Numbered from the stretch's first letter, positions 32,632 through 41,754 are shown. The stretch is DNA of 59,246 bases from Thermoplasmata archaeon (GCA_015063135.1 SUTA01000013.1:1-59246), one strand, 5' to 3'. Notes: generated from the sequence alone by a model not told the origin. Made by a program: numbers and translations.

Positions 32632-34137
32632 TCAGGCGTTCTTCTTCCTGTAATAGAAGTAGGCTCCGCCTGCGATCAGGATCACCGCAATGACCGCGAT
32701 GACGGAAGCGATGATGAGGGTGTTGTCGTCAGACATGTCTCCGGCAGATCCCCCGTAGAGTTTGGCCTCCCCCGTATCAGGATCGGCAGCGACATACCTG
32801 CTGGTATCATCGCTCTTGAAGAACGCTGCGGGATCCTTGTCATGACTATACTGTTTGAATTGCGAAGTGAATACCCTGTCGCCATTCTTCAACGAGAGCC
32901 AGATCTCTGTAGTATCGTCAATCGGTCCGCACTCTATCACTGAGTCTGAATCGATGCGTAGGTTGGAGTCGGAGAAGACCTCTGTCCAGGAGCCGAGCTT
33001 GTTGTCCTTGATGATGATGGAGTTCTCGATCTTGAGTGCAATGTCATCGTCGTCCGTGACCATTATGCCCCCGCCGTTGGAAGCGGCGGTGTTGCCAATG
33101 ATGTTGCAGTTCTTGAGATTAAGTCTGGAATCATCGTCGACGTAGATGGCGCCCCCCTGGCAGTCGTCATTGGCTGCCCGGTTATTTTTGAAGTCTGCAC
33201 CGTCGATATAAACCTCAGATTCCGTGAGGAATATGGCGCCGCCATCGGCACCCGCATCGTTTTCCTGGAATGAGCTGGAGTTTATGAAAACGACGCAGTC
33301 CTTGACGTAGATCGCACCGCCGCAGTCTCCCTGGAACCTACCGTTCTTAATGAACTTGCAGGTAGTTATCGTGTTTTCGGATCTATCTTCGAAGTAGATC
33401 GCTCCGCCTTCATCGTCGCAATAGTTGTTTTCAAAGTGGCAATCCACGGCTACTAGCTTCGATGATCCTAATATCTCGATCGCGCCTCCGTGCCCGTCCG
33501 CGGTATTGTCTTCGAAACGGACGCCGTTCAGTTTGACTGTCGCCCCGCTGTCCGCGTATATCGCACCAGCGTTGTCATACGAGTCGCAACTGTTGAATGC
33601 ACCTCCCTGCATCTCGAATAGACCTCCATCCACGAAGATCGCGGCCCCGTCATCGCTCGAACCGCAGTTGTTGACGACAACATTTATGAATTGCAGCGAT
33701 CCGTCTCCCTCTATGTAGGCGCAGCCGCCGTCATCATCGAATCCTGTGTCAATAGTTCCGTTCTGGACGGTCACAGATGACATATCCCCGATGTGGAAGA
33801 AGCGCCCTTCGTGCACGGAGTCCTTGAAATGGTTTCCTATGATTGTGTGTCCGTTGAGTTCTATGGTTATTACCCTATTCTCAATTTCCGGTTCATCGGA
33901 ATCCTCGTCAAGTTCGATGTCGCTTTCTAGTGATATCCAGCCTACCTCGCCGTTCTCCATCGCATCCTTAAGCTCGCCCCAGGTGTTCACTTTAACGTCA
34001 TATCCTTCTGCACCCAGAGAATTTCCGATACAAAGGGCGAATGTTGCGAATGAAAGAGCGAGCACTATGAGGACAGCCATCGCCTTGATGCCAGGCGAGT
34101 GTCTCAATCCTGTTTCTACCAGTGAAATGTTGGTCAT
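32632..34137 (-). CDS. Adhesin-like right-handed beta-helix surface protein
   Basis: About 501 aa from ATG 34137, with AGGAG 8 nt upstream. The signal helix is MAVLIVLALSFATFALCIG. Repeating units with GGAIY or GGAIF at intervals of about 22-30 residues and Asn ladders (CHFENNYCDDEGGAIYF) mark a polymorphic-membrane-protein-like parallel beta-helix. A C-terminal membrane helix (LIIASVIAVIAVILIAGGAYFYY) with a KKNA tail anchors it. Gut methanogens carry many such adhesin-like proteins. A TATATAC element near 34180-34189 is the probable promoter. Confidence 0.85.
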   Translation of the reverse strand: MTNISLVETGLRHSPGIKAMAVLIVLALSFATFALCIGNSLGAEGYDVKVNTWGELKDAMENGEVGWISLESDIELDEDSDEPEIENRVITIELNGHTIIGNHFKDSVHEGRFFHIGDMSSVTVQNGTIDTGFDDDGGCAYIEGDGSLQFINVVVNNCGSSDDGAAIFVDGGLFEMQGGAFNSCDSYDNAGAIYADSGATVKLNGVRFEDNTADGHGGAIEILGSSKLVAVDCHFENNYCDDEGGAIYFEDRSENTITTCKFIKNGRFQGDCGGAIYVKDCVVFINSSSFQENDAGADGGAIFLTESEVYIDGADFKNNRAANDDCQGGAIYVDDDSRLNLKNCNIIGNTAASNGGGIMVTDDDDIALKIENSIIIKDNKLGSWTEVFSDSNLRIDSDSVIECGPIDDTTEIWLSLKNGDRVFTSQFKQYSHDKDPAAFFKSDDTSRYVAADPDTGEAKLYGGSAGDMSDDNTLIIASVIAVIAVILIAGGAYFYYRKKNA

Positions 34138-34257
34138 TCCGTACACTCCTACACTCTGTAAGGTTTGACCGAAATGTCGGTATATACTCTTGTCGTTAGA
34201 TTATCGACCATTCTGTATTGCTGGCTACCAGATACGGGACACTGAAACGGACAAAAG

Positions 34258-35322
34258 TTGAGCAACGATTCCGGCATCGCGCTATCAGAGATTCCTGAAC
34301 CTTATGAGATCGAGCATCTCCTTCGAAGGGATCCTCTCGACGAAAACAAAGCAAAAGGAGGCAAAGAATTGGGAAGGAATCCTTTCGGAGACTACGTAGG
34401 CAGCTACATGGATTCGGTCCGTGAAGTGTATTCACAGGAGACCCTGAAGAACCGTGCCCGTAGGTATAAGAGAATGGAAGGGAAGATCCAACCCCTGGTA
34501 AAGGAGGGGAAGGTCAAATCGATGTCTCCCAAGAACTGGACCGAGAACGATGTGCGCGAGTACATACTCTACTGCAAGACCCTGGTGAGCACTGCGGACA
34601 TGGTGCATGAGATCAACGCTCTGCGTCAGCTGCTGCTGTTCATCGACAACCCTGCGGTGGATCTGTGCCTTGCGCACAATCCGATGCTCAAGCCCAAGTT
34701 CAAGGGAACGAGGAGGAAGGACAGCATGTCCGACGATATGTACGACCTGATACTCAACAGGTCGAGGATCATCGACACCGGCGACTTCCATCTCGTCAGG
34801 GCGTATGCCCTGGTATTGATGGCCATCACCACCGGCACCAGGAACAAGGAGATCCGTCTTGCAGATGTCGAAGACGTCGACACGACTCTTTGGACATTCG
34901 ACATAATTCATGTCAAGGGCGAGGCGACCTACGGGATGCCGAGGACCGTTCCTCTGCACCCGGACGTCCGCGAAATCCTCACTCTGTACCTGATCCTGCG
35001 TAAGAAGTGGCTGGTGGACAATGGCGTCAACCCACATGCGCTCTTTCCCTCGAAAGAGAGCGAGGACGGCTATCTTTCCGGCAACGCGATCCGCAAGATC
35101 AAGGAGACGGTGGAGAAGGATCTCAATGTGAAATTCGACCTCCGCATGTGCCGCAGGACATTCGGCCAGAGATATCTGGACAGCGACGTCGATATCGAAT
35201 CGGTGTCGGTCCTCATGGGACATGCGAGCACCAAGACCACGGAGGGATTCTACAGCAGGAAGAGGCTCAACAAGGCGATGGATAATGCAAGGAACTCATG
35301 GTTGTCCAAGGGTGGAAAGTAA
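34258..35322 (+). CDS. Tyrosine recombinase/integrase
   Basis: 354 aa from TTG 34258 (no upstream ATG; the start is uncertain). The N-terminal SAM-like DNA-binding domain spans about 50-135. The catalytic domain shows Arg in TTGTRNKEIRL, Lys in HVKGEAT, Arg in CRRTFGQRYL, then His in LMGHASTKTT and the nucleophile Tyr in GFYSRKR. It cuts and rejoins DNA at att sites. It lies 40 bp from the 3' end of tRNA-Ala, the classic integration position, and next to surface-protein genes, so it may mobilise or invert them. Confidence 0.88.
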   Translation: MSNDSGIALSEIPEPYEIEHLLRRDPLDENKAKGGKELGRNPFGDYVGSYMDSVREVYSQETLKNRARRYKRMEGKIQPLVKEGKVKSMSPKNWTENDVREYILYCKTLVSTADMVHEINALRQLLLFIDNPAVDLCLAHNPMLKPKFKGTRRKDSMSDDMYDLILNRSRIIDTGDFHLVRAYALVLMAITTGTRNKEIRLADVEDVDTTLWTFDIIHVKGEATYGMPRTVPLHPDVREILTLYLILRKKWLVDNGVNPHALFPSKESEDGYLSGNAIRKIKETVEKDLNVKFDLRMCRRTFGQRYLDSDVDIESVSVLMGHASTKTTEGFYSRKRLNKAMDNARNSWLSKGGK

Positions 35323-35324
35323 CC

Positions 35325-35342
35325 TTGTCCGCTCATGGACAA
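35325..35342. repeat. Short inverted repeat between integrase and tRNA-Ala
   Basis: TTGTCC-GCTCAT-GGACAA, just after the integrase stop and 20 bp before the tRNA 3' end. It may be the integrase terminator or part of an attachment region. Confidence 0.4.
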
Positions 35343-35361
35343 TCTGGATAAGTGAAGAAGG

Positions 35362-35434
35362 TGGACAGGGCGAGATTCGAACTCGCGGCCTCTACCATGC
35401 CAAGGTAACGATCTTCCAACTGATCTACCTGCCC
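35362..35434 (-). tRNA. tRNA-Ala (GGC)
   Basis: The acceptor GGGCAGG pairs with CCTGTCC and includes the G3-U70 pair that identifies tRNA-Ala. The D arm is GATC/GATC, the anticodon stem TTACC/GGTAG around TTGGCAT (anticodon GGC), and the T arm GCGAG-TTCGAAT-CTCGC. The discriminator is A; CCA is not encoded. Its 3' end faces the integrase gene, so it is a probable attachment site. Confidence 0.95.
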
Positions 35435-35487
35435 AGCAAATCGCTTGATAGATTCATTGTTCTTATACCTTTGCCCTCGGGCTAAGG

Positions 35488-36894
35488 TCAGAAGTCACGG
35501 GTCAGAGTGGACTGGAACCTGTGGATCTCGCCGGGGATCTGGGTGGGGTACTTTCCGTTGACGCATGCGAGGCAGAGATCGTTGGCGTTGAACCCGATGG
35601 CCTCTACGAGCCCCTCGATGCTGATGTACCCGAGGCTGTCGGCGCCGATGATCTCGCGGATCTCCTCGACGGAGTGCTTCGTGGCGATGAACTGGTCCCT
35701 GCTCTTCATGTCGACGCCGTAGTAGCAGGGCGCGATGATCGGGGGGCTCCCGACGCGGACGTGGACCTCCTTGGCCCCGGCCTTCCTGAGCATGGCCACG
35801 AGCTTCTTCAGGGTGGTCCCGCGCACGATGCTGTCGTCGATGATCAGGATCCTCTTGCCGGCGACGGTGCTCTTGATGGGGATCATCTTCATGGACACCG
35901 CGTTCTCCCTCTCCTTCTGGTCGGGCATGATGAAAGTCCTGCCGGCGAAGCGGTTCTTCATGAAACCCTCCTCGTAGGGGACGCCCGCTACCTGTGCGTA
36001 TCCGATCGCATGGGCGCGGCCGGAGTCTGGGACGGGCATGACCAGGTCCACGTCGGCGGGGCACTCCCTGGCGAGGATCTCTCCGATCCTCTTCCTGACG
36101 TGGTAGACCTCCCTGCCGTCGAGGACGGAGTCGGGCCTGGCGAAGTACACCCACTCGAACATGCAGAACGCCTTGGAGTGCTGCGCCGGAGCGGGATAGA
36201 TCTTGAACGTGTCCTTGGTGATCTCACAGATCTCGCCGGGCTCTATGTCCCTGACGAACTCGCCCTGGAGGGCGTCGATGGCGGCGCTCTCGGACACGGC
36301 GATGTATCCTCCGTCGAGCCTGCCTAGGCACAGCGGCCTGAACCCGTAGGGGTCCCTGACTGCGAACAGCCTGTCGTTGATCAGGATGGTCAGCGCGTAC
36401 GAGCCGTCCAGCTCTCCCATGGTGGCGCGCAGCGCCTTTATGGGGTCGTTGTACTGGTTCATGAACTTGCCCAGGAGCTTGATGATGAGCTCGCTGTCGG
36501 AGTCGGTGAGGAAGGTCCAGCCCTCCTTGCCGTATTTCTCCTTGAGGTTGGGGAAATTGGTGATGTCCCCGTTGTGCGCGACCGCCACGGGTCCGAAGTT
36601 GGTGGTGACGGTCAGCGGCTGCGCATTGACAACTGATTTGGCGCCAGTGGTCGAGTATCTCACATGGCCCACGCCGGAATGACCGACGAGGGCCTGGAGA
36701 TCCTCCTTGTTGAGGGCTACGTTGACCAGTCCGTTGCCCTTCTCGGTGTTTATGGATGCGCCGTCGAAAACAGATATCCCGGCGCTCTCCTGCCCGCGGT
36801 GCTGGATTATCATGAGGGCCGTATACACATCAGGCGCGACGTCGTAATCGGCGATGATACCGACGACACCGCAGCTGTGCTTCGGCCCGGCCAT
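35488..36894 (-). CDS. purF: Amidophosphoribosyltransferase
   Basis: 468 aa. It makes phosphoribosylamine from PRPP and glutamine, the first purine step. MAGPKHSCGVVGI holds the N-terminal nucleophile Cys after a short propeptide. The glutaminase domain includes IQHRGQESAGI, GHVRYSTTG and AHNGDITN. The PRPP loop is ILIIDDSIVRGTTLKKL. Late cysteines (CLACVNGKYP) may bind a 4Fe-4S cluster as in Bacillus. The length is normal. It lies 9 bp downstream of eL37 on the same strand. Confidence 0.97.
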   Translation of the reverse strand: MAGPKHSCGVVGIIADYDVAPDVYTALMIIQHRGQESAGISVFDGASINTEKGNGLVNVALNKEDLQALVGHSGVGHVRYSTTGAKSVVNAQPLTVTTNFGPVAVAHNGDITNFPNLKEKYGKEGWTFLTDSDSELIIKLLGKFMNQYNDPIKALRATMGELDGSYALTILINDRLFAVRDPYGFRPLCLGRLDGGYIAVSESAAIDALQGEFVRDIEPGEICEITKDTFKIYPAPAQHSKAFCMFEWVYFARPDSVLDGREVYHVRKRIGEILARECPADVDLVMPVPDSGRAHAIGYAQVAGVPYEEGFMKNRFAGRTFIMPDQKERENAVSMKMIPIKSTVAGKRILIIDDSIVRGTTLKKLVAMLRKAGAKEVHVRVGSPPIIAPCYYGVDMKSRDQFIATKHSVEEIREIIGADSLGYISIEGLVEAIGFNANDLCLACVNGKYPTQIPGEIHRFQSTLTRDF

Positions 36895-36903
36895 GAAACC
36901 GCC

Positions 36904-37074
36904 TTACTCGCGGAGCTTAGCCCAAGCGTAGGACCTGATCTTGGCGGTCTTCCCATATCCGCAGGACGCGCAAACTCCCTTCCTAACGTGGTAGGAGCGC
37001 TTTCCGCATCTGCGGCAGGGTATGTGGGTCTTGTACTTGTTGTGTTTTCCCTGTGCGGGTGTTCCCTTTCCCAT
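36904..37074 (-). CDS. rpl37e: Ribosomal protein eL37
   Basis: 56 aa starting [20 protein letters not shown] and ending [11 protein letters not shown]. The zinc site is CRRCG...CASCG. AAAGGAGAG lies about 9 nt before ATG 37074; the alternative ATG 37080 almost touches it. It is a structural protein of the large subunit. It is easily missed because of size. Directly upstream, in the same frame, is the amber stop of the YkgJ-type gene. Confidence 0.93.
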   Translation of the reverse strand: MGKGTPAQGKHNKYKTHIPCRRCGKRSYHVRKGVCASCGYGKTAKIRSYAWAKLRE

Positions 37075-37128
37075 GGTCATCTCTCCTTTATCGTGATATC
37101 CAGGTCCGCGGGGACCTAGGGGCCCGCT

Positions 37129-38337
37129 CTATCTTACTAATAAGATAAATCGGGCGCTACGGGTTGCACCATACGTGATTTGGTATATAACTTGATAGGT
37201 TCCGGAGGCACCGTTTCCTGGCATTCGGGCGAACCCTCCGATGGTGGGGGCGTCCAGCCTGTCCATATCGTAGAAGATTATCGCTTCCCTCACGCCGTCC
37301 GCACCGCAGCCTATCCCCATGAAGTGGTCCAGCATGGACATCCTCCAGAGGAGGTCCAGGACGGAGACCGCCATGCACCCGAAGTACGAGTTGGCCATGT
37401 CGTCCTCGTAGCCGTTCTCGTCCATCAGCGAGAACACGCTGCCCATGAAGCTGTCCCGCCCGTTGAGGGTGCGGATGTAGCTCATCAGCACGTCCCTGCC
37501 CTCGCCCTCTGGGAACTTCAGGCGGATCTCGGAGGCATCTGCGAAGGCCTTGTGGTGCAGCTCCCCCTCGTCGTCCATGACCATCCACTCGATCTTCCCG
37601 TCCACGGCCATGAACATGTTCCAGTTCCACTGCGGGTCGCAGTACACGGGCACGCTGAGCGGGTCCTCCGAGGACATGGACTCCATGGCCAGGTCCATCC
37701 CCGCCTCCTCCAGCGCCTCCATGTCGGGGCGGGAGTCCGGGGACAGGCCGGAGAGGGTCATCACAGGCTCTATCTGGGACATGTCAAGGATCCTGGTGAG
37801 GTAGGCAGGGTTGGCGAACATGGAGATGTTCTCCGCGAGGCTCATCCTCAGCAGGGACGGGTCCTGATAGACGCCGGCCTCGCGGCAGTTCGCCATGAAC
37901 TCCCTGTAGACGGCGGAAGACTCCGTCATGAGCTTGGATATCCTGTCGGACGCGGCGGAGACCAGCTCCTTCGCCTCGGCGACAGCGTCGTTCCCCCGGC
38001 CGGTCCATGCGCCCCTGCATGAGAGGTCCAGCTCCACTTGGAGCCTCTCGCCCGCGTAGAGGTGGTACGGGAACTGTCTGCAGTAGGCGGTGCGGTGGTC
38101 GTATACCTTGCACCTCCTGCAGTCGAGGAACACGCACGAGCCCCTGCCCTTCTTCAGTGCCAGGGCGGTGTACGGCTCCGGGCCGCCGGAGCGGACCAGG
38201 AACTGCGGGTAGTTGGATTTGAAGAACTTCCTCTCATCGGGGAGCACCTCCGGCTGGCAGAGGCAGCACATGCCGCACTGCTCCGGGCATTCCACTCTCC
38301 TGCCGGTGACTTCGGAATAATCCACCTCGTAATCCAC
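37129..38337 (-). CDS. YkgJ-type Cys-cluster (Fe-S or zinc-binding) protein
   Basis: About 402 aa from GTG 38337, which has GGGAGGG 6 nt upstream. The N-terminal domain shows CPEQCGMCCLCQPEV, then CVFLDCRRCKVYDHRTAYCRQFPY, the cysteine pattern of the YkgJ/UPF0153 family, thought to bind iron-sulfur or zinc. The remaining 270 residues are an unrecognised mainly alpha domain. The first 104 nt overlap the 3' end of pyrC. The stop codon is TAG, which may be read as pyrrolysine in this lineage (see findings). The last residues look like run-on sequence. Confidence 0.7.
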   Translation of the reverse strand: MDYEVDYSEVTGRRVECPEQCGMCCLCQPEVLPDERKFFKSNYPQFLVRSGGPEPYTALALKKGRGSCVFLDCRRCKVYDHRTAYCRQFPYHLYAGERLQVELDLSCRGAWTGRGNDAVAEAKELVSAASDRISKLMTESSAVYREFMANCREAGVYQDPSLLRMSLAENISMFANPAYLTRILDMSQIEPVMTLSGLSPDSRPDMEALEEAGMDLAMESMSSEDPLSVPVYCDPQWNWNMFMAVDGKIEWMVMDDEGELHHKAFADASEIRLKFPEGEGRDVLMSYIRTLNGRDSFMGSVFSLMDENGYEDDMANSYFGCMAVSVLDLLWRMSMLDHFMGIGCGADGVREAIIFYDMDRLDAPTIGGFARMPGNGASGTYQVIYQITYGATRSARFILLVR

Positions 38338-39596
38338 AGATGTCCCTCCCAAGGGCTTCACCGCAGAACTCCCCGCCGTCTATTTGAACCTCGCCCTTCA
38401 CCAGGACTTGCCTCGGGAACACCGCGGGGAAACCGCCGTACTCCGTGTGGCCGCACTTGCTGTGCATCCTCTTCGGGTCGATAGGCGCGGACATCCTCAT
38501 GTCGAATATCGCGAGATCCGCGTCCATGCCGGCGGCGATCCTCCCCTTGGGGATTGAGAACGCGTCGCAGGGGGCCTCGGCCCCCATGCGGACCGCCTGT
38601 GACAGCGGGATCAGCTCGCGGCGGACCATATCCATGACTATGGGCATCGAGGTCTCCACCCCGGGCATGCCGCCGGGTGCTGAATCGAAGTCCTGGCACT
38701 TCTCGTCCTCGGTGTGCGGGGCGTGGTCTGTGCCGATCATGTCCATGTCCCCGGCGAGGAACCTCCTGTGCAGGGCGTCGCGGCATTCCGCGTTCCTGAT
38801 GGGCGGGTTCACCTTGTAGAACGCCCCGGGGTTCCTGTCGACGTCGAAGGTTATGTGGTGGAGGGTGGTCTCCACGGTGAACCCGGCGGCCTTGGCCATG
38901 TCCAGGCCCTCCGGGGTGGTGATGTGGCAGATGTTTATCCTCTGCCCCTTGAAATTGGATGCCAGCCTGCGTATGGCGTTCAGCTCGGCCTCCGCCGGGC
39001 GGTTGCGCAGGTGGTCGCGCGTGCACTTGGCCGGCTCCCTCCTTATCAGGGAGTCGTCCTCCGCGTGGACGCTGACGCGCTTGCCGGTGGCCAGGGCTGC
39101 CCTGACGGCGGGCACGAGCTCCGCATCATCGTTCAGCAGTATGTTCCCGGTGGTGGAGCCCATGAAGAGCTTGAACCCGGGGACCAGGGGCGCTAGCATG
39201 CCGGCGTTGAGGCTGGGGGTCACCGCGGCGAAGAGCCCGTAGTCGGTGTGCGCTCTGCCCTTCACAGCCCTCTTCTTGGCCATGAGGGTGTCGTAGTCGG
39301 ATACGGGGGGCTTGGTGTTGGGCATGTCGAGCACGCAGGTGACGCCGGCATGCACCGCGGCGAGGGTGCCGGTGGAGAAATCCTCCTTCTGGGTCATCCC
39401 CGGGTCGCGCAGGTGCACGTGCGGGTCGGTGAATCCCGGGAGGATCGTCATGCTGGACCCGAGGTCAATTCTCTCGTCCCCTCCGCGGACCATCCTGCCC
39501 GCGGCGACGATCTTGCCCTCGGCTATCCCGATCTCCGTGTACTGCAACTCGCCGTTGAAGTAGGCCCTCCCGCAGATGACCTTCTCGATGTCCATC
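38234..39596 (-). CDS. pyrC: Dihydroorotase
   Basis: About 453 aa from ATG 39596. It cyclises carbamoyl aspartate in pyrimidine synthesis. Metal ligands: HVHLRDPG, SVHAED, ICHITTPEG and GTDHAPH; FKLFMGSTTG probably holds the bridging residue. It belongs to the class-I (TIGR00857) type. The expected C-terminus (QVLVKGEVQIDGGEFCGEALG) has no stop; the frame continues 34 residues into the YkgJ-type gene. The start overlaps the AMMECR1 gene by 74 nt. Confidence 0.93.
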
Positions 39597-40170
39597 GGAT
39601 ATCCCTGCCCTCTATCAGCCCGTAGGGCGCGGTCTCCGCGTAGATCTCCCCGGAGAACCTTTGGATCAGGGCCTCGGGGTGCTTCCAGCTCCCAGGCGGC
39701 AGGCCCGCCTTCCAGCAGGTCTCTTCCAGGAACTCCTCCGCGCTCCAGCCGTAATCGGCGGCGACCTGCGGCAGCAGGAGGCCCCTGTGGAAGCCCAGCG
39801 TCAGCATCAGGCCGTGCTTCCCGACCTCCACCTGGGACGGTATGTCGCCGGTGATGGTCTCGGGAGGGGTCAGCAGCGTGACCTCCACGGTTATGCGGCC
39901 CAGCTCCTTCTCCTGCAGGTCCGGGAACCTGGGGTCGTGGCATGCGGACGTCGCGGCCTCCGACAGGGCCTCGCGCAGCGGAAGCGCCGGGTACGGGTAC
40001 CCTATGCATCCCCTGAGCCCCCCGTCGGGATGGGTCAGCAAGGTGACGAACGCCCCCCGCAGATCCTCGAACGCGTCGCCGACGTCGATGGCGGGCGTGC
40101 CGCGGACCTCGCGCTCAACGCATGAGCGGGCGAACCTCACGGCGAGTATGCCGTCTACCTCGCTCGTCAT
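39523..40170 (-). CDS. AMMECR1-domain protein
   Basis: 215 aa. The family hallmark LRGCIGYPYPALPL is present, with FVTLLTHPDGG, DPRFPDLQEKELGRITVEVTLLTPPE and a W-containing C-terminal helix (EEFLEETCWKAGLPPGSW). AMMECR1 proteins occur in archaea and eukaryotes; their reaction is unknown, though the conserved LRGCIG pocket suggests an enzyme. The normal end is near GLIEGRDIRW; the frame then runs out of phase inside pyrC to a TAG. The start overlaps the upstream gene by 56 nt. Confidence 0.88.
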   Translation of the reverse strand: MTSEVDGILAVRFARSCVEREVRGTPAIDVGDAFEDLRGAFVTLLTHPDGGLRGCIGYPYPALPLREALSEAATSACHDPRFPDLQEKELGRITVEVTLLTPPETITGDIPSQVEVGKHGLMLTLGFHRGLLLPQVAADYGWSAEEFLEETCWKAGLPPGSWKHPEALIQRFSGEIYAETAPYGLIEGRDIRWTSRRSSAGGPTSTASCSTRRSG

Positions 40171-40582
40171 CGGATTTCTCGACCACTACCTGGACCTTCT
40201 GCATCCTGGTCGCGGCGGTGCAGTTGTCGTTCTTGGCGCAGGCGGTCCTCTTGAGGTTGTCCTCCACGTCCGCGGCGTCCTCCTTGAACCTGTCGGGTAT
40301 GGGCGCCCTGGCGATCATGGCGGAGATGCCGGCGAGGAGCTCCATGCCCATGGCCATGAAATGCCTCTGGACCTCGGGGTCCATGAACATGCTGTAGGCC
40401 TCCTTGGCGAGCTCCTCGACCTTCTCCTTGGTGCGACCCGCCTCGTCGTGGGCCTCGTGCGCGGCCTTCCTGCCGCAGTCGGCGATGTCCACGGCCTCGT
40501 CCCTGCTTTTCTCCATCATCTCCTCGATGAGGGCCCTGTTGTTGCTGACGAACTCGTTGAACTCTTCTTCGGTGAATCCCAT
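40115..40582 (-). CDS. Conserved alpha-helical protein of unknown function, ArsA-linked
   Basis: 155 aa. It is helical and charged (EEEFNEFVSNNRALIEEMMEKSRDEAVDIADCGRKAAHEAHDEAGRTKEKVEELAKEAYS), then a hydrophobic Met-rich helix (HFMAMGMELLAGISAMIARAP) and a possible two-Cys stretch (TACAKNDNC). The C-terminal RRHTRREVRPLMR is out-of-phase run-on into AMMECR1. AGGAGAG precedes ATG 40582. The first 67 nt overlap the ArsA gene. It may be a partner or client of the ATPase; I do not recognise a family. Confidence 0.72.
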   Translation of the reverse strand: MGFTEEEFNEFVSNNRALIEEMMEKSRDEAVDIADCGRKAAHEAHDEAGRTKEKVEELAKEAYSMFMDPEVQRHFMAMGMELLAGISAMIARAPIPDRFKEDAADVEDNLKRTACAKNDNCTAATRMQKVQVVVEKSDDERGRRHTRREVRPLMR

Positions 40583-41754
40583 GTTCGCACTCTCCTGAAG
40601 CTTATAATCAATTCATCTCCCTTGAACTCTGCCCCTGCGATCTCCTTGGTGACCATGGAGTCGGGGAGCTGTATGTTCCTCTTCTGGCTGCCCACGTGGA
40701 CCATGAGCGTGGCCGTATCGATCCTGAAAAGCTCTATATTGTCCCCGCTGACGAAAGGCATCTTCATCATTAGGTAATCCATCTCGCCATGGGTCTCGAA
40801 CCTCATGGGGCTGGCATCGGAGAACACATCCGTGGGGTCGGTGTCCCCGTAGATCTGGCGGGCCATCTCCTCGAGGGCCTCCCTGCCCCTGAGCTCCTTG
40901 CGCATCATCCCGCACTGCATGATCTTCATGGGATCGAAGGCATGGTGGATGCTCTCCATGTTCTCCCTCTGCTCCTCCAGCTTCTCCGTCAGGAACCCTC
41001 CTGCCGCCTCCTCGGGTATGACCCTGTTGACGATGAGGGCGTCCACGTTCTTGTTGAACAGCGAGAGGTAGGTGTAGGCGCGCATGGTCTCCCTGATGAC
41101 CATCTTCTCCGGGTTGAGCACCAGGCGGACAGTGGTCTTCTTGGGGTCCTCCAGGATCCCCTTCACCTGCTCCATGTGGCGCTTGATGGTCTCGATGCTC
41201 TGCATGACGTCCTTGCTCGGCAGGGGCACGTCCATGACCTTCCCGACGGTCACCCTCGCGATGCTCACTATCTTCTTGAGCATCCCGAAGGCCCTGTTGA
41301 TGTACCAGTTGGTCACGTCAGGGAAGCTCATGAGTCTGAGCGTCTCGCCGGTGGGCGCGGTGTCCATGACGACCACGTCGTAACGGTTGTCCTTGTTGAA
41401 TGTGTTCACGTAGAACAGGGCGGAGATCATCTCCATCCCGGGCATGATGGCCATCTCCTCGGCGGAGATGTCGCCCATGCCCTGCGAGAGCATGAACGCT
41501 GAGATGTACTGCTGGATGTCCGCCCATTGGGTCTTCATCTCGTGGATGATGTCGATCTCCAGGACGTCCAGGTTCTCCTTCACGTGCTGGATCTCGGTGC
41601 CCAGCTCCATGTCCAGGGAGTCCCCCAGGGAGTGGGCCGAGTCTGTGCTCATTAGGATGGTGCGATATCCGAGCTCGGATAGCCTGTACGCCGTTGCGGC
41701 AGACGTCGAGGTCTTCCCGACGCCGCCCTTGCCGGTGTAGATGATGAGCCGCAT
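40516..41754 (-). CDS. ArsA/Get3-family ATPase
   Basis: 412 aa. The deviant Walker A is GKGGVGKTSTSAATA, switch I is STDSAHSLGDSLD and switch II is VVMDTAPTGETLRL, all as in ArsA/Get3. In archaea these ATPases are thought to deliver tail-anchored membrane proteins or act in metal handling; the cysteine pair of arsenite pumps is not obvious. The C-terminal 90 residues are a small beta domain (ELFRIDTATLMVHVG... FKGDELIISF) like alpha-crystallin-type ArsA tails. The normal end at ISF lacks a stop and continues 22 residues into the next gene. A TATA box (TTTATATCG) lies about 25 bp upstream. Confidence 0.9.
   Translation of the reverse strand: MRLIIYTGKGGVGKTSTSAATAYRLSELGYRTILMSTDSAHSLGDSLDMELGTEIQHVKENLDVLEIDIIHEMKTQWADIQQYISAFMLSQGMGDISAEEMAIMPGMEMISALFYVNTFNKDNRYDVVVMDTAPTGETLRLMSFPDVTNWYINRAFGMLKKIVSIARVTVGKVMDVPLPSKDVMQSIETIKRHMEQVKGILEDPKKTTVRLVLNPEKMVIRETMRAYTYLSLFNKNVDALIVNRVIPEEAAGGFLTEKLEEQRENMESIHHAFDPMKIMQCGMMRKELRGREALEEMARQIYGDTDPTDVFSDASPMRFETHGEMDYLMMKMPFVSGDNIELFRIDTATLMVHVGSQKRNIQLPDSMVTKEIAGAEFKGDELIISFRRVRTWDSPKKSSTSSSATTGPSSRR

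Noticed and set aside
35324-35362. Proven attL/attR pair at tRNA-Ala
   Set aside because: Only the tRNA side is visible. I could not find a matching copy of the tRNA 3' sequence elsewhere in the window, so an attachment site is suggested only in the findings.
38234-40009. Extra N-terminal part of the pyrC frame upstream of 39596
   Set aside because: The upstream residues are Arg/Pro/Gly-rich shadow sequence of the AMMECR1 gene; dihydroorotase homology begins at the ATG at 39596.
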